In this document: positions 18,374-28,145 of the stretch, one piece after another | How positions within the stretch are numbered: position 1 is the stretch's first letter | Layout of the letters: every line of letters begins with the position of its first letter | From: Enterobacter cancerogenus | GTDB taxonomy: Bacteria; Pseudomonadota; Gammaproteobacteria; Enterobacterales; Enterobacteriaceae | Assembly: GCA_000773965.1 (NCBI GenBank) | Contig: JRUP01000014.1 | Span: 124,001-188,000, forward strand | Direction: 5' to 3' | DNA: 64,000 bases | Translations under genes and position numbers: made by a program | Notes under the pieces: model-generated | Told to the model about the DNA's origin: nothing | Seen by the model: the letters and a program-made list of their open reading frames with translations, nothing else | Database searches by the model: none

Positions 18374-19690
18374 TTATCCCAGGCGACCACTGGCGCGGGC
18401 CAGCGCAATATCAAAGATATGTAACGCTTCTTCCAGCTGAGAATCTGTGGTCACCAATGGCGCGAGGAAGCGCACCACGTTGCGATGCAGGCCACACTTG
18501 ATCAACAGCAGGCCTTCCTGACAGGCGCAGTCGAGGATCTTCTGCGTCATCGCTGCGTCAGGACGTTTAGTTTCGAAGTCGATGATCTCCACCGCCTGCA
18601 TAAAGCCCACGCCACGAACTTCACCAATGCAGGCATACTTCTCAGCCAGCTGTTGCAGACGTGCATTCAGCTGTTCACCCAGCTGATTGCTGCGCGCCAG
18701 CAGATTGTCGTTTTCCAGCAGGTCCAGTACCGCCAGTGCCGCCGCGCAGCCCAGCGCGTTACCGCCGTAAGTACCACCGAGACCGCCCGGCAGTGGCGCA
18801 TCCATGATGGCGGCTTTACCCACCACACCGGAAATCGGCAGACCGCCACCGAGGCTCTTCGCCACCGTCACCAGATCCGGTGTAATGCCCAGTTGCTCGA
18901 AGGCAAACAGCGTACCGGTGCGGCCGAAGCCGGTCTGCACTTCATCAAGAATCAGCACGATGCCGTGCTTTTCGGTAATGCGACGCAGCGTCTGCATAAA
19001 GTTCGCACCCGCTGGCAGGAAGCCACCGTCGCCCTGAACTGGCTCAATGATGATCGCGGCCACACGCTCCGGCAGGATCTGCACCGCAAACAGCTGCTCC
19101 AGCGCCTGCAGGCAGTCGTCATCGCTGACGCCATGGAAAGCATTGGGATACGGCAGGCGGTAAACTTCGGAGGCAAACGGGCCGAAGTTCTGCTTATAGG
19201 GTTGGCTCATCCCGGTTAGCGTGCAGCCCAGCAATGTACGACCATGGAAGGCGCCGTCGAAGGCGATAATGCCGCTGCGATTGGTGTGCGCACGGGCAAT
19301 TTTCACCGCATTTTCTACCGCTTCCGCACCGCTGGTGAAGAACACACTTTTGAAATCTTCACCTTTGCCCACCAGCGCATTCAGGCGCTGCGCCAGTTCG
19401 ATATAACCGGGATAGGCAACGACCTGGAAGCATGCGTGCGACACCAGCCCAAGCTGTTTTGTCACCGCATTCACTACCGCCGGATGGTTATGGCCCACGT
19501 TGAGCACACCAATCCCGCCGACAAAATCGAGATAGCGATTGCCCTCAACATCCCACACTTCACTGCCCTTTGCCCGTTCAATCACCAACGGATGCGCGGT
19601 GACCACACCACGAGGCACGTTCTGCTCACGTGCATCCAGTAACAGGCCGTTATCGCTATACGTTTGCTGCTCCGCCATGACATTCTGCAT
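18374..19690 (-). CDS. gabT: Class III aminotransferase, GabT-like
   Basis: PLP-dependent omega-aminotransferase, most like 4-aminobutyrate aminotransferase; 438 residues from the ATG at 19690 (GAGGA 8 nt upstream). Visible are the fold-type I class III features: GGIGVLNVGHNHPAVV, FFTSGAEAVENAVKIAR, DEVQTGFGRTG and the PLP lysine in TVAKSLGGG. It would move the amino group from GABA or a related omega-amine to 2-oxoglutarate, giving an aldehyde for an aldehyde dehydrogenase such as those at 30139 and 32032. Substrate specificity is inferred. It is last in the long minus-strand catabolic block, 115 nt after the M20 gene. Confidence 0.85.
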   Translation of the reverse strand: MQNVMAEQQTYSDNGLLLDAREQNVPRGVVTAHPLVIERAKGSEVWDVEGNRYLDFVGGIGVLNVGHNHPAVVNAVTKQLGLVSHACFQVVAYPGYIELAQRLNALVGKGEDFKSVFFTSGAEAVENAVKIARAHTNRSGIIAFDGAFHGRTLLGCTLTGMSQPYKQNFGPFASEVYRLPYPNAFHGVSDDDCLQALEQLFAVQILPERVAAIIIEPVQGDGGFLPAGANFMQTLRRITEKHGIVLILDEVQTGFGRTGTLFAFEQLGITPDLVTVAKSLGGGLPISGVVGKAAIMDAPLPGGLGGTYGGNALGCAAALAVLDLLENDNLLARSNQLGEQLNARLQQLAEKYACIGEVRGVGFMQAVEIIDFETKRPDAAMTQKILDCACQEGLLLIKCGLHRNVVRFLAPLVTTDSQLEEALHIFDIALARASGRLG

Positions 19691-19805
19691 TTTCAAAATC
19701 CTCATCCACGTAACGTTCGGTTGGCTCAAGTATCGCAACCCGTTGGTTTCTCACGCTGCCGTAATCAGCCAGGCAGCGGCATTTCGTTTCAAAATCATCT
19801 GCCAA

Positions 19806-20945
19806 TCAGCAGGGAAATTCTGCACGCAGCGCGTGGCGGGCGATGGCCGTCAAAGTCTGAATACCGTGCGGGATCAGTGCATCGTTGAAGTCGTAAGATG
19901 AATGGTGCAACGGCTGGCTGGGTGCCGATCCGATCCACAGATAAGCCCCCGTTCTGGCCTGCAACATAAAGGCAAAATCTTCCGAGGTGAGAGCAGGCTG
20001 TCTGGCTTGTTCAGCAGGGAAGCCCGCCTCACGCAGGGCATTCAGCGCCAGTTGTGCAGCACCCGCATGATTGACCGTGGCCGGGTAATAACGCAGATAG
20101 CTCACCTCTGCCTGCAGACCGTGCGCCGCCGTGACATGTTGCGCCATTTCACGCAGACGGCTTTCAATGATGTCCTGCGCCGCCGGGCTGAACGTACGTA
20201 CCGTGCCGGTGATACTGGCTTCCGCCGGAATCATGTTGTGTGAGAAACCACCCTGCATGCGTGTTACCGTCAGCAAACCCGGCTCGCACGGGTCAAGTGC
20301 GCGCGCCACCAGCGTATTGAGCTGCACCACCAATTCACTGGTGGCCAGCAAGGTGTCACGCGTCAGGTGTGGCTGTGCCGCATGACCGCCACCGCCCTTT
20401 ACCGTGATATCAAAACGGTCCGCCGCCGCCATGATGGCACCCGGCCGCGTCTGCACTTCGCCCAGAGGCAGTTCGGGCCAGTTATGCAGGGCAAATACCG
20501 CATCGCAAGGGAATTGCTGAAACAGGCCGTCATCGATCATCGCTTTCGCGCCGGCTAAACCTTCTTCCGCTGGCTGGAAGATAAACACCAGCGTGCCGTC
20601 AAAATCACCCTGCTGAGCCAACTGGATAGCCGCGCCCAGCAGCATCACCGTGTGACCATCGTGACCGCAAGCGTGACAGACATTGTCATGCACACTTTTC
20701 CACGGCTGGGTGCCGTTATCCTGCATCGGCAGCGCATCCATGTCCGCACGCAGACCTATCATGCGCGGGCTATTCCCACGTTTCAGCACACCGACCACGC
20801 CGGTTTTACCCAGGCCGCGATACACCTCAACACCGTGCTCTTGCAGCACCTGCGCCACGATGTCGCTGGTGCGCGTTTCCTGATAGCCCAGCTCGGGATG
20901 GGCGTGCAGATCCCGTCGCAGAGCGACTAATTGATCCAGTTGCAT
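19806..20945 (-). CDS. M20-family amidohydrolase (hippurate-hydrolase type)
   Basis: Metal-dependent amidohydrolase of the M20/HipO/IAA-amino-acid hydrolase group, 379 residues from the ATG at 20945 (GGGGA about 8 nt upstream). Signature segments are RRDLHAHPELGYQE, GLRADMDALP, the metal motif CHACGHDGH, FIFQPAEEGLAGA with the Glu pair, and the dimerisation-domain motif GGGGHAAQPH. These enzymes remove an N-acyl group from an amino acid or amine. Its start is one base from the GhrA-like gene stop, so the two are co-transcribed. Exact substrate unknown. Confidence 0.88.
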   Translation of the reverse strand: MQLDQLVALRRDLHAHPELGYQETRTSDIVAQVLQEHGVEVYRGLGKTGVVGVLKRGNSPRMIGLRADMDALPMQDNGTQPWKSVHDNVCHACGHDGHTVMLLGAAIQLAQQGDFDGTLVFIFQPAEEGLAGAKAMIDDGLFQQFPCDAVFALHNWPELPLGEVQTRPGAIMAAADRFDITVKGGGGHAAQPHLTRDTLLATSELVVQLNTLVARALDPCEPGLLTVTRMQGGFSHNMIPAEASITGTVRTFSPAAQDIIESRLREMAQHVTAAHGLQAEVSYLRYYPATVNHAGAAQLALNALREAGFPAEQARQPALTSEDFAFMLQARTGAYLWIGSAPSQPLHHSSYDFNDALIPHGIQTLTAIARHALRAEFPC

Positions 20946-20946
20946 A

Positions 20947-21873
20947 TCAGTATCCCCGGTTACGATCGATAAGGCCGACCATCGGTTCGCCACGTTGGTA
21001 GCGGCGCAGGTTACCGAGCAGCGCAGCCACCGCGCTGTCGGTTTGCGTCTGGCTGGCAATGTGCGGTGTGAGCCAGATCGCCGGATGCTGCCAGAAAGGA
21101 TGCTCTGGCGGTAAAGGTTCGGGATCAGTCACATCGAGCACAGCTGCGCTCAATTGTCCGCTGGCCAGCGCCGTGAGCAGATCGTCATGATTTAACTGCG
21201 GGCCACGCCCCACCTGTACCAGTGCGGCTCCGGCAGGTAACTGCGCAAACAGCTCAGAGTTGAGTAAACCGCGCGTGCTGTCAGTCAACGGCAGCAAACA
21301 CACCAGAATGTCGCTGAGTGCCAGAAACTCAGCCAATTGCTCAGCGCCATGCCAGCAGCGCACGCCCTCGAGTTCACGCGGTGTCCGGCTCCAGCCAGCA
21401 CACTCAAACCCTAATGACACCAGCTGCTGCAAAGATGCCTGGCCGAGTTCGCCTAAGCCCATGACGCCCACCCGCCGCTGATGGGCGGTGCGAATCGGGT
21501 GCGTTTGCCACGTTGCTGCGCGCTGTTGCTGGAAATAGCGCGGCATATCACGATGCAACCCCAGTACGGCAAAGGTGACATACTCCACCATGCCTTGCGT
21601 TAAGCCGGGTTCAATCATGCGCACCACCGGCAACTCTGGCGGTAACAGGCTCAGGTCGAATTGATCGGCCCCCGCGCCCACAGAGAGTAAGGCCTTGAGA
21701 TTTGGGAAGGTGGTCATCACCGCTTCTGGCGGCTGCCATGCGATAAGAAATTCCACCTCCGAGGCATCGCCGATGTCTGGCCAGATATGCATCTGCACAT
21801 CGGGAGCATGTTCAGCCAGCCAGCGCTGCCAGTGGGCACCGCGCGTGGCTTCTGATTTATAAACGATATGCAT
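20947..21873 (-). CDS. GhrA-like 2-hydroxyacid dehydrogenase
   Basis: NAD(P)H-dependent D-2-hydroxyacid dehydrogenase similar to glyoxylate/hydroxypyruvate reductase A, 308 residues. The dinucleotide-binding motif is GVMGLGELG near 137-145. The catalytic triad is suggested by VGRGPQL (Arg), DVTDPEPLPPEHPFW (Glu) and TPHIASQT (His). It overlaps the upstream acetyltransferase stop by one base. In a nitrogen-scavenging operon it could handle a 2-oxoacid or glyoxylate by-product; that role is inference. Confidence 0.87.
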   Translation of the reverse strand: MHIVYKSEATRGAHWQRWLAEHAPDVQMHIWPDIGDASEVEFLIAWQPPEAVMTTFPNLKALLSVGAGADQFDLSLLPPELPVVRMIEPGLTQGMVEYVTFAVLGLHRDMPRYFQQQRAATWQTHPIRTAHQRRVGVMGLGELGQASLQQLVSLGFECAGWSRTPRELEGVRCWHGAEQLAEFLALSDILVCLLPLTDSTRGLLNSELFAQLPAGAALVQVGRGPQLNHDDLLTALASGQLSAAVLDVTDPEPLPPEHPFWQHPAIWLTPHIASQTQTDSAVAALLGNLRRYQRGEPMVGLIDRNRGY

Positions 21874-22718
21874 CAGGCCATCGCCTGGGTCATTAACCCA
21901 AATGCCTGCATCTCACCGGCTTGCGGTGACCACGGCATTCCCCGATACATGGTGGTCGGCGCGTCAACCTTGACCAGCCCTAAACTCTCCAGCCAGTTTG
22001 CCAGTGGCAGCGCGCTGTCGGTGTCGATGCGGACAAACTCACCGCCCAGCCCTTGCATCAGCGCGGCCACCAGCGCCTGCGCGACATCAACATGGCGCGC
22101 AATCACCGGGCCAATCGCCCAGCCATGCCCAAAACGGCGCAGGCTGGCAAAACCCTGCACCTGCTGCTGCGGATCTTGCAGTAACACGGTCTGGTGATCG
22201 GCAACCAGCGTTTGTATCAGTTGCGGGCGCCACATGCCGTGCGCCTGATGATCCAACTCAGTGAGCAATTCAACGTCATCGGCTTCAGCATTGCGCAGCG
22301 TTAACCCCGTCGGGATGTTGACGGCGGGCACCGCTGCCAGTTCACGCGTCTGGTGCTGCTGAATGGTGCCTTTCACCACAAAACCCAGTTTCTCGTATAG
22401 CCCCTGGCCCATTTCGGTAGCATGCAGGCGAATCACGCAATCCGGGAATTTCTCCATCACCGCCAGCATTAACTGTTTGCCAATTCCCCGTCCCTGGCAG
22501 GCTGGATTCACCACCACCAAACCAATGGTTGCCGCGCTGTCACCCCAGCGCCAACCGAAGGCGCTGCCGACAAACTGCCCCTGCTCTTCCGCCACCACGC
22601 CCTCACCCAGCGCCAGCGCCTGCTGCCAGTCTTCACGGCGATGTGGCCATTTAAGCTGTTGGGTGATGGCATAGCCATGTTCAATATCATCCTGCGTCAT
22701 GGCGCGTAATGTGATCAT
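21873..22718 (-). CDS. Tandem GNAT acetyltransferase
   Basis: 281-residue protein from the ATG at 22718, which has AGGAG 6 nt upstream. The N-terminal half is a complete GNAT domain (VVNPACQGRGIGKQLM as acetyl-CoA loop, LYEKLGFVVKG at the end). The C-terminal half looks like a second, degenerate GNAT-type domain ending with TTMYRGMPW. It overlaps the GhrA-like gene by one base. Target unknown. Confidence 0.82.
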   Translation of the reverse strand: MITLRAMTQDDIEHGYAITQQLKWPHRREDWQQALALGEGVVAEEQGQFVGSAFGWRWGDSAATIGLVVVNPACQGRGIGKQLMLAVMEKFPDCVIRLHATEMGQGLYEKLGFVVKGTIQQHQTRELAAVPAVNIPTGLTLRNAEADDVELLTELDHQAHGMWRPQLIQTLVADHQTVLLQDPQQQVQGFASLRRFGHGWAIGPVIARHVDVAQALVAALMQGLGGEFVRIDTDSALPLANWLESLGLVKVDAPTTMYRGMPWSPQAGEMQAFGLMTQAMA

Positions 22719-22735
22719 TTGCTGCTCCTGGTTTG

Positions 22736-22757
22736 AGGTCGCCATAAATGGCCACCT
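22736..22757. repeat. REP-like palindrome, GGTCGCCAT type
   Basis: AGGTCGCCAT-AA-ATGGCCACCT, one mismatch in a 10-bp stem, in the 100-nt gap between the acetyltransferase and the transporter ATPase. The same core recurs at 27970 and 33727, so it is one of a dispersed family. Confidence 0.7.
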
Positions 22758-22818
22758 GACAAATTCTTTGCGCGGCTGCCACAGGGTGGGCAAGCATGTG
22801 CGCTGGCTTGCACCCTCT

Positions 22819-24483
22819 CTATTCCGCTTTCAGCACTTCTTCGTGCTCGTCCAGCCAGCCTTGACGCAGTTCCGGTACGGCTCGCTTCAGGCGTTCAAAA
22901 TAAAGCTCACTGGTGGGTTTATCATAATCAGCACGGGAAATCTGCGTCACGATGCGACCGGATTTCATCACCACGATGTCGTCGCATACGGCGCGAACCG
23001 CGTGCATGTCGTGACTGATAAACAGCACTGACAGCCCTAACTCACGGCGTAGCTCACTGATCAGATCCAGCACCGCCGCCGCGACCACGGTATCCAGTGC
23101 CGAGGTGACTTCATCACACAGAATCAGATCCGGCTCCGCCGCCAGCGCACGCGCCAGATTCACGCGCTGCTTCTGTCCGCCCGACAGCGCCCAGGGGCGA
23201 CGCCACAACACGGTGCGTGGCAGTTTCACCAAATCCAGCAGTTGATGCAGACGGCGCTGCAGTTCGGGCCCTTTCAGTCCGTGAAACAGCGTCAGCGGAC
23301 GTGAAAGAATGCGCTCAACGCTGTGCGCGGGATTGAGCGCCGTATCCGCCATCTGGAACACATACTGGATCCGCCGCAGTTCGTTATCCGGGCGTTTGTG
23401 CATGTCGCCATTGATGTAGTGACCATTAAACAGAATATGACCGTGACTCGGGGCATTAAGGCCGGCAATCGCATGCGCCAGCGTGGTTTTACCCGAACCC
23501 GACTCGCCGATAATGCCAATCGCCTGTCCTTTCCACAGCTTGAGATTGATATCCTCAAGAATCAGGGTCTTCGGTTTCCCTTCGCTGTCGCGTGGGCCAT
23601 AACCGGCGCTGAGATCGCGCACTTCCATTAACGGTTGTGCGTCGGCTTCTGCACAACTCCAGCTGCTCTCACGCTCTTTCTGTCGCGCTGCGTCCATCAG
23701 CAGTTGGGTATATTCGGCTTGCGGTGCGCCAATCAAACGCTCAGTGGTGCCGTACTCGGCCATCTTGCCGCGCAGCAGCACCAGAATGCGGTCGGCCATC
23801 TGCGCCACCACCGCCAGATCGTGACTGACATAGATGGCCGTAACGCCGCGCTGTGCCACTACGCGACGAAATGCTTTTAGCACTTCTACCTGAGTGGTGA
23901 CGTCTAGTGCGGTGGTCGGCTCGTCGAGGATCACCACATCCGGATCGCCGATCAGCGCCATCGCGGTCATCAGGCGTTGTAGCTGACCGCCCGAAACCTG
24001 ATGCGGAAAACGATCGCCAATGGTGTCAGGATTCGGCAGTGCTAACTCACGAAACAGCGCAATCGCTTTCTCTTTCGCCGCTTTACGCTTCATGGTGCCG
24101 TGGATCACCACCGGTTCGATCACCTGATCGAGAATGCGCATACCGGGGTTAAACGACGCCGCCGCGCTTTGCGCAATGTAGGCGACCTTGTTACCACGAA
24201 ATTCGCGCAGCTGGCCCGGTGATAAGCGGCGGACATCGGTGCCCGCCATATGAATAATGCCATCGGCGATACGGCAGCCGTGGCGTGCGTAGCCCATCAA
24301 GGCCATGGCGATGGTGGTTTTGCCCGAACCGGATTCCCCAATCAGTGCCAGCACTTCGCCTTTTTGTACGGTAAAACGGATGTCCGAAACCAGATCGATC
24401 TCTTCACCTTTATCGGTCTCGGCGGTGACGCGCAGGTTTTCGACAGAGATCACAGGCATAGCAGTATGTGGTGTCACGTTCAT
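22819..24483 (-). CDS. Fused double ATPase of a Dpp/Opp-type ABC importer
   Basis: 554-residue cytoplasmic protein with two complete ATP-binding cassettes. Domain 1 has Walker [10 protein letters not shown] near residues 49-57, VSGGQLQRLM and [12 protein letters not shown]. Domain 2 has Walker [10 protein letters not shown] near 323-331, LSGGQKQRVNLA and LILCDEVTSALD. This is a DppD-DppF type fusion for peptide, nickel or opine-like substrates. It overlaps the following permease start by 4 nt. With the two permeases and the binding protein at 26312 it forms a complete importer. Domain 2 has Glu-Val in place of the usual Glu-Pro after Walker B. Confidence 0.93.
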   Translation of the reverse strand: MNVTPHTAMPVISVENLRVTAETDKGEEIDLVSDIRFTVQKGEVLALIGESGSGKTTIAMALMGYARHGCRIADGIIHMAGTDVRRLSPGQLREFRGNKVAYIAQSAAASFNPGMRILDQVIEPVVIHGTMKRKAAKEKAIALFRELALPNPDTIGDRFPHQVSGGQLQRLMTAMALIGDPDVVILDEPTTALDVTTQVEVLKAFRRVVAQRGVTAIYVSHDLAVVAQMADRILVLLRGKMAEYGTTERLIGAPQAEYTQLLMDAARQKERESSWSCAEADAQPLMEVRDLSAGYGPRDSEGKPKTLILEDINLKLWKGQAIGIIGESGSGKTTLAHAIAGLNAPSHGHILFNGHYINGDMHKRPDNELRRIQYVFQMADTALNPAHSVERILSRPLTLFHGLKGPELQRRLHQLLDLVKLPRTVLWRRPWALSGGQKQRVNLARALAAEPDLILCDEVTSALDTVVAAAVLDLISELRRELGLSVLFISHDMHAVRAVCDDIVVMKSGRIVTQISRADYDKPTSELYFERLKRAVPELRQGWLDEHEEVLKAE

Positions 24484-25331
24484 GCTCCCTCCTTCGCCAG
24501 CGTCAGCGGGCGCATCTGCTGCAGGCTGTCGATAAACAGGTTGGCACCAATGGTCAGGCTGGCAATCGCGACCGCTGGCATCAGTACGGCGGGCGATCCA
24601 TTAAACAGGCCCTGCAGATTTTCACGCACCAGCGTGCCCCAATCGGCATACGGCGGTTGTACGCCCAGGCCAAGGAAGCTCAAACCGCTCAATAACAGCA
24701 CGATATAGACAAAGCGCAGACCAAAATCGGTCAGCATCGGGTGCACCATATTCGGCAGAATATCGTGGATCGCCACGTACCAGCGGCTTTCACCACGCAA
24801 CCGCGAGGCGCGCACATAATCCATATTGCGCAGGCTGCTGGCCATGGCGAAGGCTATACGAAACGCGCCCGGCCAGTAGGTGAAAGTCGCGGTCAGAATC
24901 AGCATCGGCAGCGACGAACCAAACACGGCCACAATCATCAACGACAGTACTTTGCCCGGCAACACCAGCATGGCGTCGTTAATGCGGCCCAGCAGCTCTT
25001 CCAGCCAGCGACCCGCGACTGCCGCCAGCAATGCCAGCAAAGTGCCGATCAGACTAGCCCCCAGCGCAGCGGTGAGCGCCAGCCCAATGGAGAACTTCGC
25101 GCCATACAAAATGCGGCTGAGGATATCGCGCCCCAGATAATCGGTGCCCATCAGGTTATCAGCGGTCATGCCACCCAGCATCGGGCCACCACCAATATCA
25201 TCGATATTATGGGGTGCCAGCTGATTGCCAAACACCGCCATCACCAGCCAAAACAGCGAGATCAGCAGGCCAATACGGCCTGAAATCGACAGCGCCTGAA
25301 AGATACGTACAGGAAGCAGCAAGCTATTCAT
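24480..25331 (-). CDS. ABC importer permease, DppC-like
   Basis: Inner-membrane permease, 283 residues, several hydrophobic segments. It carries NLMGTDYLGRDILSRILYG near the N-terminus, the OppC/DppC hallmark, and the EAA-type loop YVRASRLRGESRWYVAIHDILPN. I chose ATG 25331 (MNSLLLPVR), which overlaps the preceding stop as TGATG behind GGAGG. Partner of the permease at 25331-26284. Confidence 0.92.
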   Translation of the reverse strand: MNSLLLPVRIFQALSISGRIGLLISLFWLVMAVFGNQLAPHNIDDIGGGPMLGGMTADNLMGTDYLGRDILSRILYGAKFSIGLALTAALGASLIGTLLALLAAVAGRWLEELLGRINDAMLVLPGKVLSLMIVAVFGSSLPMLILTATFTYWPGAFRIAFAMASSLRNMDYVRASRLRGESRWYVAIHDILPNMVHPMLTDFGLRFVYIVLLLSGLSFLGLGVQPPYADWGTLVRENLQGLFNGSPAVLMPAVAIASLTIGANLFIDSLQQMRPLTLAKEGA

Positions 25332-26284
25332 CAGCTCCTCCATTTTGGGTTAAAGGCGATGGTCAGGATGTCAGCAATCAGCAGCAGCACCAGATAACAG
25401 GCAGCAAACATCATCACGCACAGCTGCACCACTGGCAGATCGCGATTACTCACGGCATCCACCAGCGCACTGGCGAGACCGGGGTAGCTGAAGATCGACT
25501 CAATAATGATCACGCCACCAAACAAGTAAGACAGGCTGAGCGAAATGGCGTTGGCAATCGGTCCCACCGCATTCGGCAGCGCATGACGCAACACGGCACG
25601 CAGCGGCGAGACCCCTTTCAGCAGAGCCATCTCAAGATACGGGCTGTCGAGCTGATTAATGATCGCCGAACGCGTCATCCGTGCCATCTGCGCCACTAAT
25701 ACGCAGCACAACGTCAGTACCGGCAGTGCATAGGCTTTCAAATAACTGACGAGATCCATATCGGGGCTGCCAAACGACATTGCCGAGACCCAATGCAGTT
25801 TGACCGCGAAGATCAACACCGCCACGGTGGCCACCAGAAACTCCGGTACGGCCACTGTCGCCATGGTGGCGATCACCAGGAAACGATCCAGCGCTGAACC
25901 GCGATTCATAGCGGCCAGAATGCCGATCACCAGCGCCAGAGGGACGCAGATCACCGTAGTGATGCCTGCCAGTTCCAGCGTGGCAGGAATACGCTGCCCC
26001 ACCAGTTGCGTCACTGGCAGATGACTGGCAAACGAGGTACCAAAATCACCCTGCAACATTCCACCGAGCCAGCTGAAGTAGCGCATCAATAACGGCTGGT
26101 CGAGACCCAGCTGCTGGCGTAACGCCGCCACCGTTTCCGGCGTGGCGTTTTGCCCCAGGATCATCTGCGCGGCATCGCCGGGCAGCAGGCTGGTGATAAA
26201 AAACACCACCGCCGAGACGATAAGCAAGGTCAGGATGCCCGCACCTGCGCGCCGGGCAATCAGAAACAACATGTATCGGTTCAT
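25331..26284 (-). CDS. ABC importer permease, DppB-like
   Basis: Inner-membrane permease, 317 residues, about six hydrophobic segments. DppB/OppB markers are SLLPGDAAQMILG, LRQQLGLDQPLL and the EAA loop LEMALLKGVSPLRAVLRHALPN. GGAG lies 7 nt before the ATG at 26284. It follows the binding-protein gene after 27 nt and overlaps the DppC-like gene by one base. Confidence 0.92.
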   Translation of the reverse strand: MNRYMLFLIARRAGAGILTLLIVSAVVFFITSLLPGDAAQMILGQNATPETVAALRQQLGLDQPLLMRYFSWLGGMLQGDFGTSFASHLPVTQLVGQRIPATLELAGITTVICVPLALVIGILAAMNRGSALDRFLVIATMATVAVPEFLVATVAVLIFAVKLHWVSAMSFGSPDMDLVSYLKAYALPVLTLCCVLVAQMARMTRSAIINQLDSPYLEMALLKGVSPLRAVLRHALPNAVGPIANAISLSLSYLFGGVIIIESIFSYPGLASALVDAVSNRDLPVVQLCVMMFAACYLVLLLIADILTIAFNPKWRS

Positions 26285-26311
26285 CGGCGTTCTCCTCTGA
26301 CGGATGACGGA

Positions 26312-27916
26312 TTAGGCTTTCAGCCAGGCGAACTCATGGAAGCGGTAACCCATCATCATGCCGCTTGGCCAGGCTTCAACACCGCCCACTTTTTTACTGT
26401 ACCCGTCGAGGGTACTGATAAAGGTGGGGATGATGGTGCCGCAGTGGTCATAGATCAGCTTCTGCATATCGCCATACATCTGCTTGCGTTTGCCCTGATC
26501 GCGCTCACCGCGTGCGGCGACGACCAACTGGTCAAACTGATCGTTCTTCCAGCCCGATTCATTGTTGGCCGCGCTCGACATATAGAACTGAGAGAACAGC
26601 ATATCCAGCGTTGGACGCGGGTTGATCGAGCCATAACCCACCGGGTCCTTGGTCCAGTGTGTTGACCAGTAGCCGTCATACGGCACGCGACGCACCTTAA
26701 CGTTCAACCCGGTGTTACGCGCCACCTGCTGGATTAACTGGCCCCCTTCCACCGCACCTTCGATGTTTGGCGTGGTGATGATCTCTACCGTTGCGCCCTT
26801 CATACCGGCTTTCTCGATATGGAATTTGGCCTTTTCGGCATCCAGCGGACGCGGTTTGAGATCGGCGTTAAACAGCGGATGCCACGGCGGCACGGGGGTG
26901 TCGTTACTGATATCACCGTAGCCTTGCAGCACGGTTTTCAGCACGATGTCACGCGGCTGCAGATATTTCATCGCCAACACGAAATCCTCGCTGCTGCCCG
27001 GCTTCATGTCGGTGCGGATAATCAGGTTGGTGTACATCCCCGCCTTGCTCTCCAGCACGGCGAAGTCTTGCGTGGCTTTCAAACGATTACTGTCGGCTGC
27101 GCTCAGGGTCGAAACGATATGTAAGTCACCCGACATTAGCGCATTGACACGTGCCGCCTGATCGGTGACGCCCAGCAGTTCGATTTCGTCGAGATGTGGC
27201 AGGCCGGGCTTGTAGTAGTTTGGGTTCTTCACGCCAACAGAGCGTACGCCCGGCGTGAACTCTTTCAATTTGAACGGCCCCGTGCCAATACCCTTACTGA
27301 AGTCTTTGGTGCCATCCTGCACAATCAGGAATGGGGCACTGGCGAGCATATAAGGCACGTCAAAGTTGGCGCTGCTCAGCTCAAGTGTGACTTCGTTATC
27401 GTTCACCGCCGTGAAGGTTTTGAACTGATCGGCCAGCTTAAAGGCATTGGAAGCCACGGCGGGATCTTTGTGGCGGCTGAGTGAGTAAATGACGTCTTTC
27501 GCGGTGAGAGGTTTACCGTCGTGGAACGTGACCCCTTTGCGCAATTTAATGTGCCAGGTGACACCATCCGAAGACTCCACGGACTCCGCCAGCCCCGGTT
27601 GAATCGCCAACTTTTGGTCGAGTTCGGTCAGGCCGCTGTAGACCATAAACTGGCGGGTATAGTCACCGCTGTTATTGCCTTTGGCAGGATCGAGTGTGTC
27701 AGTAGCGGAGGCGTTGGACATGGCTGCGCGCATCTTGCCGCCTTTCACCGGTGTTTCAGCCGCAAAGCTCATCTGCGGAAAACCTATCAAGCCGCTGCTC
27801 ATGACTGCACCCGCAGACAACAACTTCATCAGGCCACGACGTGACAGGGATCCCTCAGTCAGCATACGTGTCAGGGCCGGATTTACAGCGTCAGACTCTT
27901 TATCGAATTTACTCAT
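26312..27916 (-). CDS. Tat-exported extracellular solute-binding protein, family 5
   Basis: Periplasmic binding protein of the DppA/OppA type, 534 residues. The N-terminus has a twin-arginine signal (SLSRRGLMKLLSAGAVMSS) ending near SFAAE, so it is probably exported folded by Tat, which is uncommon for this family. Family-5 markers are VYSGLTELDQ, TWHIKLRKGVTFHDGKPL and a TGPFKLKEF segment. ATG 27916 has GAGGG 7 nt upstream. It is separated from the FAD oxidase gene by 229 nt filled with REP-like palindromes. Ligand unknown. Confidence 0.9.
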   Translation of the reverse strand: MSKFDKESDAVNPALTRMLTEGSLSRRGLMKLLSAGAVMSSGLIGFPQMSFAAETPVKGGKMRAAMSNASATDTLDPAKGNNSGDYTRQFMVYSGLTELDQKLAIQPGLAESVESSDGVTWHIKLRKGVTFHDGKPLTAKDVIYSLSRHKDPAVASNAFKLADQFKTFTAVNDNEVTLELSSANFDVPYMLASAPFLIVQDGTKDFSKGIGTGPFKLKEFTPGVRSVGVKNPNYYKPGLPHLDEIELLGVTDQAARVNALMSGDLHIVSTLSAADSNRLKATQDFAVLESKAGMYTNLIIRTDMKPGSSEDFVLAMKYLQPRDIVLKTVLQGYGDISNDTPVPPWHPLFNADLKPRPLDAEKAKFHIEKAGMKGATVEIITTPNIEGAVEGGQLIQQVARNTGLNVKVRRVPYDGYWSTHWTKDPVGYGSINPRPTLDMLFSQFYMSSAANNESGWKNDQFDQLVVAARGERDQGKRKQMYGDMQKLIYDHCGTIIPTFISTLDGYSKKVGGVEAWPSGMMMGYRFHEFAWLKA

Positions 27917-27969
27917 CTGCACACCCTCAATATGAAAAGTGGTTTGTTTTGATAATCGAGCGTCAATCA

Positions 27970-28135
27970 GATCGCCATTAATGTGGCCCCTACCAAACCG
28001 GATAGCGCCCGCATGAATGCCAAATCAATGACACCTTAGGATGTGCATTTATGCGTTCCCCTCGAAAGCATTCCCCTGGCGCGCATCAATAGCGACCTGA
28101 AGAATCCCATCGTAGAGTGCACATTGATGCGCACC
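27970..28135. repeat. Cluster of five REP-like palindromes
   Basis: Five degenerate palindromes about 30-40 nt apart occupy the gap: GATCGCCATTAATGTGGCCC (27970-27989), a GCGCCCGCATGAATGCC block (28005-28021), ATGTGCATTTATGCGTT (28041-28057), GGCGCGCATCAATAGCGACC (28079-28098) and GTGCACATTGATGCGCACC (28117-28135). Each has an AT-rich centre (ATNAAT) flanked by GC arms. They fall inside an otherwise continuous same-strand gene block, so they may limit or stabilise mRNA segments. Confidence 0.65.
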
Positions 28136-28145
28136 GGATTAACGA

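Noticed and set aside
27970..28135. CRISPR array
   Set aside because: The repeats are palindromic, degenerate and unevenly spaced, without constant repeats or spacers or cas genes; REP-like elements fit better.
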